From Niabella aurantiaca DSM 17617 (GTDB taxonomy: Bacteria; Bacteroidota; Bacteroidia; Chitinophagales; Chitinophagaceae): DNA of 64,000 nucleotides. Both the position numbers and the translations under genes were made by a program. Below, one piece after another: positions 59,304 to 64,000 of this stretch; the stretch's first letter is position 1, and each line of letters starts with the position of its first letter. Under the pieces are notes generated by a model. It saw only the letters and a list, made by a program, of their open reading frames with translations, was not told the DNA's origin and did not search any database. The stretch is taken from contig NZ_KB893627.1 in NCBI RefSeq assembly GCF_000374125.1, forward strand, positions 62,001-126,000, read 5' to 3'.

Positions 59304-62300
59304 ATGAGGAAATTGAAGGTCTTATTGTTCCTGCTGGTTTGCTTGGGGCTGAAAGATGCCATGGGACAACGGTTTGAGCTCAGAGGTAAGGTTTTTGACG
59401 ATAAAACGCAGAAGCCGGTCCAAAGCGTAAGCATTAGTGTGGGGAACAGGGGAACCAGTACCGACTTGCTGGGCCAGTTTAAGATCCTTGTGGATCCGAT
59501 GGAGCCGCTGACCTTTTCGCATGTGGATTATAAGGAACAGGTGTACAAACTGGGAAAAGATGAAAATGATATTGTGGTGTACCTGCAAACAGATGAGGCC
59601 AAAGGCTCGATGAATGATGTGGTGGTGGTGGGGTTTGCCCGGAAAAGCAAGCTCCTGTCTACCGGTGCCTCCGCCATCATTACGGCGGATGACATCAAGG
59701 ATGTACCGGCCGCAAACGTGGCAGACCTGTTGCAGGGAAAAGTGGCAGGGGTCAATATCCAGACCACCAGCGGTATGCCGGGGGCGCGCAGCTCTATTTT
59801 TCAGCGGGGGCTGAGCACCATCGAAGTGTCCGGGCAGGGAAACGATGCTTTTCTCGCTTCCACGCAGCCGCTGATGATCATCGATGGGGTACCGATCGAT
59901 CCCAATACGGATTATGAGTATGGCTTTGCAACCGCAGGTACCGGTGTAAACCCGCTTACGCTCATACCGGCAGAAGATATTGAAGAAATACAGATCCTGA
60001 AAGATGCTGCGGCTACCGCCGTATACGGATCGCGGGGCGCTTACGGGGTCTGGATCATCAATACCAAAAAGGGACGCTCGGGCAAACCGGAGATCAACTA
60101 TGTGACCAATTTCTTCCTGAGCACGGTTCCGAAACTGCGGGAAATATACGGCGGCCGCATCGAGCGGGCAATAAAAGTGGATCAGATCATTAATCATAAC
60201 TATTATGATTCCCCGGATTATGGCTGGGCCATGGTGAATCTCAATCTTTTTCTTTCGGACAGTCTGAACCCTTACTTCAATAACTCCACCAACTGGCAGT
60301 CTTATTTTTTTGGGAACAGCTTTAACCAGAATCATAACCTGAGCGTAAAGGGCGGAGACCCCACCTTCAACTATAAAATAAACCTGGGTTATTACGACGA
60401 GGACGGGATCATTAAGAACACCGGCATGAGCCGGTACAGCGTAGGCATGAACACGATCTTTGAGCCCAGGTCCAAAAAGATCAAACTCATGGCCAACGTG
60501 AATGCCACCAACCAGGTACGGAACAACGGCAGCGGCGTAGGATTGCTGCAGACAGGGGTCGCTACCAGCGGTATGGCTTCTACCAACCTGCCGCCTCCGG
60601 ATATCTACACCGAAAACAGCGGGGCGCTGGCCGCATTCTCCATTGAAGAGGATAACAAAAGCAGCACGATATTGTCTGCCATACAATTCGACTTTCAGAT
60701 CTTGAAAAGCCTCCGCTTTCATACCGAGGGAAGCCATTATTACTCGCACAGCAACAGCAATACTTTTTATCCTTCATGGCTAAACAGCGGCAGCATTTAT
60801 TATCTTCCTACGGGAAACAATCCGCAGTCGCAGTACAATACCTTTTCAAGGATCGGGAACGATTATTATAACCGGAACGTGCTTACGTTCACCAAGGACT
60901 TTAATGAAGGCAAACATTATGTAATGGCCTATGGCTTTAGTGACCTGACGGTAAACACCATCAGGAGCAACGCGCTGCTGCTCTATGGGGCGCCCAACGA
61001 CAATATCTCAGGGCCCATCGGGTACAACCTCGCCAATTCGCGGTTCGGAACCAACGGCGTACCGCTGAACAAACGCATTTTCGGCTATGGGGGCAGCTTC
61101 TCCTACGCGTTTATGCAAAAATATGTGGTGGATCTGAACTACCGGATCGATGGGACCTCTACCAACGGGCCTTTGAGCGGATGGCGGCACAATCCATCCA
61201 TCGGGGTAAAATGGAATGTGCACAAGGAAGCGTTTATGGAAGCATTCAGCAACTGGCTGGACTATTCCTGGTTCCGGGCCAGTTGGGGGCGTTCCATCGT
61301 ACCGCAGGGCAACGTGTTCAATATTTACGGAACCTATTATCCGGGGAGTACCTATATGGGCCGGCCTTCGGTAATGATCGACTTTGGCTCGGCGCCCAAT
61401 GCGTATTTTTTGCCCAATACCTCCGTAACCTGGAACTTTGGCTATGAGGGCAGCTTTTTTAAAGGGAAGTTCTCCATCGAGTATGATGCGTATTACAGTA
61501 CCCGGGAAAACATCGCGCGCGCCATGCCCATTGTCCGCGAATCGGGGTATTCAGAAAAGCCTACCAACGAGGTAAGCATGGTGAACTATGGTCATGAATT
61601 GTCGCTGCGGTTTAAGCCGGTACAAAATGAGCACTTTACCTGGAACCTGACACTCAACGGGGCGTACAATAAAAATATCTTAACGCACCTCCCATCCGAT
61701 GTGCGCCAGCTGATCGTTAGCCGTGCCACCGATCCCAATGTGCCGGATCTACCGGTGCTGTACCGCCTGGGAAGGAACGCGTTGTCCAACTATCTGTACA
61801 ATACCAAGGGGGTTTATTCCACCTACGAGGACGTGCCGGTTGACCCGCTGACGGGATTGCGGCAGCAGATCAACGGGCGGTACCTGCAGGAAGGGGATCC
61901 CATTTTTGCCGACCTGAACGGCGACTATGTGATCAATGCATATGACCTGGTTGCGGTAGGGGATCCGCAGCCCAAACTTACAGGGGGCTTTATCAATAAC
62001 TTTACCTATAAGAACTGGTCGCTTGCGGTGAATGCCTCTTATACCTTCCTGAGGGATGTGCTCAATACCCCGCTGGCGAAACGGTTCCAGTATTTTTATA
62101 ACCCGGAGTCTTCGGGAGCGCTGCCGCCGATCGATGAATACGATTACTGGAAGCAACCGGGCGACGATGCCCGGTATCCCAATCCGTTTACCTATCAGCA
62201 AAACCGTGCGATCGGTTCCTACCGGTACAACCAGACCCTGTTCATGGAAGATGGTTCCTATTTTAAATTCAATTCGGTTACCCTGGGGTATGCATTTGAC

Positions 62301-62483
62301 AAGGCCCTGATCAGCCGGATCAAGCTCAAATCGGCGCGCATTTATTTTACCGGGCAGAATATGCTCGTGATCAGCAATTACTCCGGGCCCAACCCAGAGA
62401 ACGTATCCGACCTGGGACGGGATCATCCGGATGGATATCCCAGCCCCCGAAAATATTCATTAGGCTTAAACGTAACCTTCTAA
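59304..62483 (+). CDS. SusC/RagA-family TonB-linked outer membrane transporter
   Basis: Full-length SusC of 1059 residues: signal peptide (MRKLKVLLFLLVCLGLKDAMGQ), carboxypeptidase-regulatory-like domain (RGKVFDDKTQKPVQSVSISV), the NDVVVVGFARKSK linker, plug (DLLQGKVAGVNIQTTSGMPG, DAAATAVYGSRGAYGVWIINTKKGRSG) and a barrel ending KYSLGLNVTF. It is the second transporter of the same run; its partner SusD starts 9 bp downstream. The long insertion between plug motifs (DPNTDYEYGFATAGTGVNPL) is common in this branch. Confidence 0.95.
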   Translation: MRKLKVLLFLLVCLGLKDAMGQRFELRGKVFDDKTQKPVQSVSISVGNRGTSTDLLGQFKILVDPMEPLTFSHVDYKEQVYKLGKDENDIVVYLQTDEAKGSMNDVVVVGFARKSKLLSTGASAIITADDIKDVPAANVADLLQGKVAGVNIQTTSGMPGARSSIFQRGLSTIEVSGQGNDAFLASTQPLMIIDGVPIDPNTDYEYGFATAGTGVNPLTLIPAEDIEEIQILKDAAATAVYGSRGAYGVWIINTKKGRSGKPEINYVTNFFLSTVPKLREIYGGRIERAIKVDQIINHNYYDSPDYGWAMVNLNLFLSDSLNPYFNNSTNWQSYFFGNSFNQNHNLSVKGGDPTFNYKINLGYYDEDGIIKNTGMSRYSVGMNTIFEPRSKKIKLMANVNATNQVRNNGSGVGLLQTGVATSGMASTNLPPPDIYTENSGALAAFSIEEDNKSSTILSAIQFDFQILKSLRFHTEGSHYYSHSNSNTFYPSWLNSGSIYYLPTGNNPQSQYNTFSRIGNDYYNRNVLTFTKDFNEGKHYVMAYGFSDLTVNTIRSNALLLYGAPNDNISGPIGYNLANSRFGTNGVPLNKRIFGYGGSFSYAFMQKYVVDLNYRIDGTSTNGPLSGWRHNPSIGVKWNVHKEAFMEAFSNWLDYSWFRASWGRSIVPQGNVFNIYGTYYPGSTYMGRPSVMIDFGSAPNAYFLPNTSVTWNFGYEGSFFKGKFSIEYDAYYSTRENIARAMPIVRESGYSEKPTNEVSMVNYGHELSLRFKPVQNEHFTWNLTLNGAYNKNILTHLPSDVRQLIVSRATDPNVPDLPVLYRLGRNALSNYLYNTKGVYSTYEDVPVDPLTGLRQQINGRYLQEGDPIFADLNGDYVINAYDLVAVGDPQPKLTGGFINNFTYKNWSLAVNASYTFLRDVLNTPLAKRFQYFYNPESSGALPPIDEYDYWKQPGDDARYPNPFTYQQNRAIGSYRYNQTLFMEDGSYFKFNSVTLGYAFDKALISRIKLKSARIYFTGQNMLVISNYSGPNPENVSDLGRDHPDGYPSPRKYSLGLNVTF

Positions 62484-62492
62484 AGTTTAGTT

Positions 62493-64000
62493 ATGAAGTT
62501 GAAACAATATACATGCCTGCTGGCCGTAGTTGCATTGATCAGCATCGGAGCCGGTGGTTGCCGCAAATTCCTGAATGTGGATCCTGTGAACTCCATGTCG
62601 GGAAACAATTTCTGGAAATCAGAAGACGACGTGGAGAAATTCATCACGGGCACTTACGGGTTGTTGCGCAGCTATACCTGTATGGACGGGTACTCATTGC
62701 TGGCGCTGGCTGATTTTCGCTGCGCGGCGTGGATCCCTTCGTCGCGGGGTACGGGAAGAACCTATATCAGCGACCTGAACAATAACCGGATCCGAAGCCT
62801 GATGAGCTCTACGGTAGGGCTGGCGGGGAGCTATGGCAATTTTGACCAGAATGTGAACCAGTTCGGTTTTCAGAATATGGCCGATTGGGGATATATGTAC
62901 CGTATTGTTACGGCAGCCAATACCATTCTTGCAAATATTGACAGTAAGGATATTGCTGACATCAGCGATGCGGACCGCCGCAGGTATAAGGCGGAGGCCG
63001 TATTTATCAGAAGCCTTGTTTATTTTCTGATGGTACGGCATTGGGGCGATGTGCCGTATGTGACCGAACCGTCGGACGAAACGCCCCACGAGCGGATGAA
63101 CCAGGTAGCGGTATTTAAAAATTGCACGGCCGCACTCAAAGAAGTATTGAATGACCTGCCCTGGACCTATTCCGACCCTACCCTGAGAGGAGTAAGGGCC
63201 ATGCGCGGCGGCGCTTTGGTATTGATGATGGAAATGAATATGTGGATGGCCTGTTTTGATGAGCCGGGCGAGAACGGGTACTACGAGGAAGTGGTGGCGC
63301 TGGGAAGCCAGCTGATCGATCAGAACGGCGGCGCCTACGAGCTGCTGCCCCTGGAAAGTTATAAGGAGATCTTTAAAGGAACATCTAAAGAAAGCCTGTT
63401 TGAAATAGGACAGGATTATAACTACGGAGAAACCTTTGGATTGCTGGCTACGATTGCGGATATTGTTTTAAGAACGCCTTACAAGAAAAATGTAACGGTC
63501 ACTTATGCCTATTATGCCACCCCGTACCTGATGCAGCTGTATGATGAAGAGAACAATGGCCTTTCGGATAAACGGATTGATATGTGGTTTGAGCGGCCAA
63601 CCATGTATGACGGCAGCGGGCAGTTTGTATTCAAAAAATTCCTGAACACTTTTGCCACACAGCAGGAGACCGAAAACCCCAATGATGCCAAGATCCTTTT
63701 CCGGTATGTAGATGCGTACCTGCTCCGTGCAGAAGCGCTGGAGAAGCTGGGCCGCAACGCCGAAGCCCTTGCCGATGTGAATGTGATCCGCACCCGGGCG
63801 GGCGCCGAGCTGTTTACAGGAACAGAGACCAACCAGTTTGGCCAAACGCTGGAAGACGCCATCTGGTGGGAGCGGGAGCGCGAGCTGATGGGCGAAAGCG
63901 CTACTTTCTATGACCTGGTCCGCACCAAGCGGATCCTGAGCGGACAATACACGCCATTTCCCATTACGTATGATGAGTTCCTCGGCGGCGCGTGGACCTA
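62493..64000 (+). CDS. SusD/RagB-family lipoprotein, cut by the window end
   Basis: Partial: 502 codons are seen with no stop before the end of the window. Lipobox SIGAGGCRKF (Cys about 23), then NFWKSEDDVEKFITGTYGLL, the SusD helix AEAVFIRSLVYFLMVRHWGDVPYV, and the C-terminal motifs FRYVDAYLLRAEALEKLGRN and WWERERELMGESATFYDLVRT. These show that only the last few tens of residues are missing. It follows its SusC by 9 bp. The start context (TTTAGTTATGAAG) is almost the same as that of the SusD at 55373. Confidence 0.93.
   Translation, partial: MKLKQYTCLLAVVALISIGAGGCRKFLNVDPVNSMSGNNFWKSEDDVEKFITGTYGLLRSYTCMDGYSLLALADFRCAAWIPSSRGTGRTYISDLNNNRIRSLMSSTVGLAGSYGNFDQNVNQFGFQNMADWGYMYRIVTAANTILANIDSKDIADISDADRRRYKAEAVFIRSLVYFLMVRHWGDVPYVTEPSDETPHERMNQVAVFKNCTAALKEVLNDLPWTYSDPTLRGVRAMRGGALVLMMEMNMWMACFDEPGENGYYEEVVALGSQLIDQNGGAYELLPLESYKEIFKGTSKESLFEIGQDYNYGETFGLLATIADIVLRTPYKKNVTVTYAYYATPYLMQLYDEENNGLSDKRIDMWFERPTMYDGSGQFVFKKFLNTFATQQETENPNDAKILFRYVDAYLLRAEALEKLGRNAEALADVNVIRTRAGAELFTGTETNQFGQTLEDAIWWERERELMGESATFYDLVRTKRILSGQYTPFPITYDEFLGGAWT

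Noticed and set aside
59322-60749. 475-codon open frame antisense to the second full SusC gene
   Set aside because: It lies entirely within a strong SusC coding region and its translation has no domain or gene-like composition. It is a shadow created by codon bias.

Overview
The window looks like a chromosomal segment from a Bacteroidota bacterium, most likely a member of the Chitinophagaceae; this is an inference from content, since no 16S gene is present. Supporting signs are three SusC/SusD pairs, a hybrid-two-component-type sensor with an AraC-type regulator, the sigma-54 activator/lptE/secG gene order, start codons without Shine-Dalgarno boxes, and repeated promoter boxes of the Bacteroidota type TAnnTTTG (often exactly TATCTTTG). 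There is no phage, transposase or CRISPR array.

Layout. 1-31.6 kb is mostly housekeeping and general metabolism: a TPR sensor kinase, prolyl oligopeptidase and YeiH-type exporter on the plus strand; a minus-strand operon of sigma-54 activator, lptE, a hypothetical protein and secG, closed by a strong terminator; a RelE/ParE-type toxin pseudogene; miaB; a PLP enzyme; a nucleotidyltransferase; a RibD-like reductase; pyrB-coaD; a tRNA-Gly(CCC); a DUF1080 protein; a DinB/fRMsr/acylphosphatase operon followed by an acylphosphatase paralogue that has lost both catalytic residues; gamma-glutamyltransferase; and a PIG-L deacetylase, small membrane protein, second small membrane protein and Na+/solute symporter cluster. 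An outer-membrane barrel gene, a threefold ~210 bp repeat, an ATPase-VanX pair, an esterase and a flavoprotein follow.

31.6-51.3 kb is a polysaccharide utilisation locus. On the minus strand a membrane sensor kinase, a GH20 hexosaminidase and a response regulator-AraC protein form one run: a hybrid two-component system split into two genes around an enzyme gene. Divergent from it lie SusC, SusD, a clan GH-A hydrolase, three GH43 enzymes (the third fused to a BNR propeller), a GH127-type enzyme and an aldose 1-epimerase. Together they point to an arabinose-containing plant glycan: capture and import by SusCD, trimming by GH43/GH127/propeller enzymes, sugar mutarotation by the epimerase, and control by the split sensor/regulator.

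52-64 kb, behind a very AT-rich promoter region, is a second surface locus: a SusC lacking the usual N-terminal carboxypeptidase-like domain, SusD, a fasciclin plus F5/8C lipoprotein, a DUF5007-like lipoprotein, a second full SusC and a second SusD cut by the window end. No degradative enzyme is seen there.

The least explained signals are non-coding: phase-perfect heptamer arrays directly in front of several genes (19.6, 21.6, 24.4 and 37.7 kb) and the hairpin-rich ~210 bp triple repeat at 27.0-27.7 kb. Two membrane micro-ORFs in the deacetylase-symporter operon are short enough to be easily missed.
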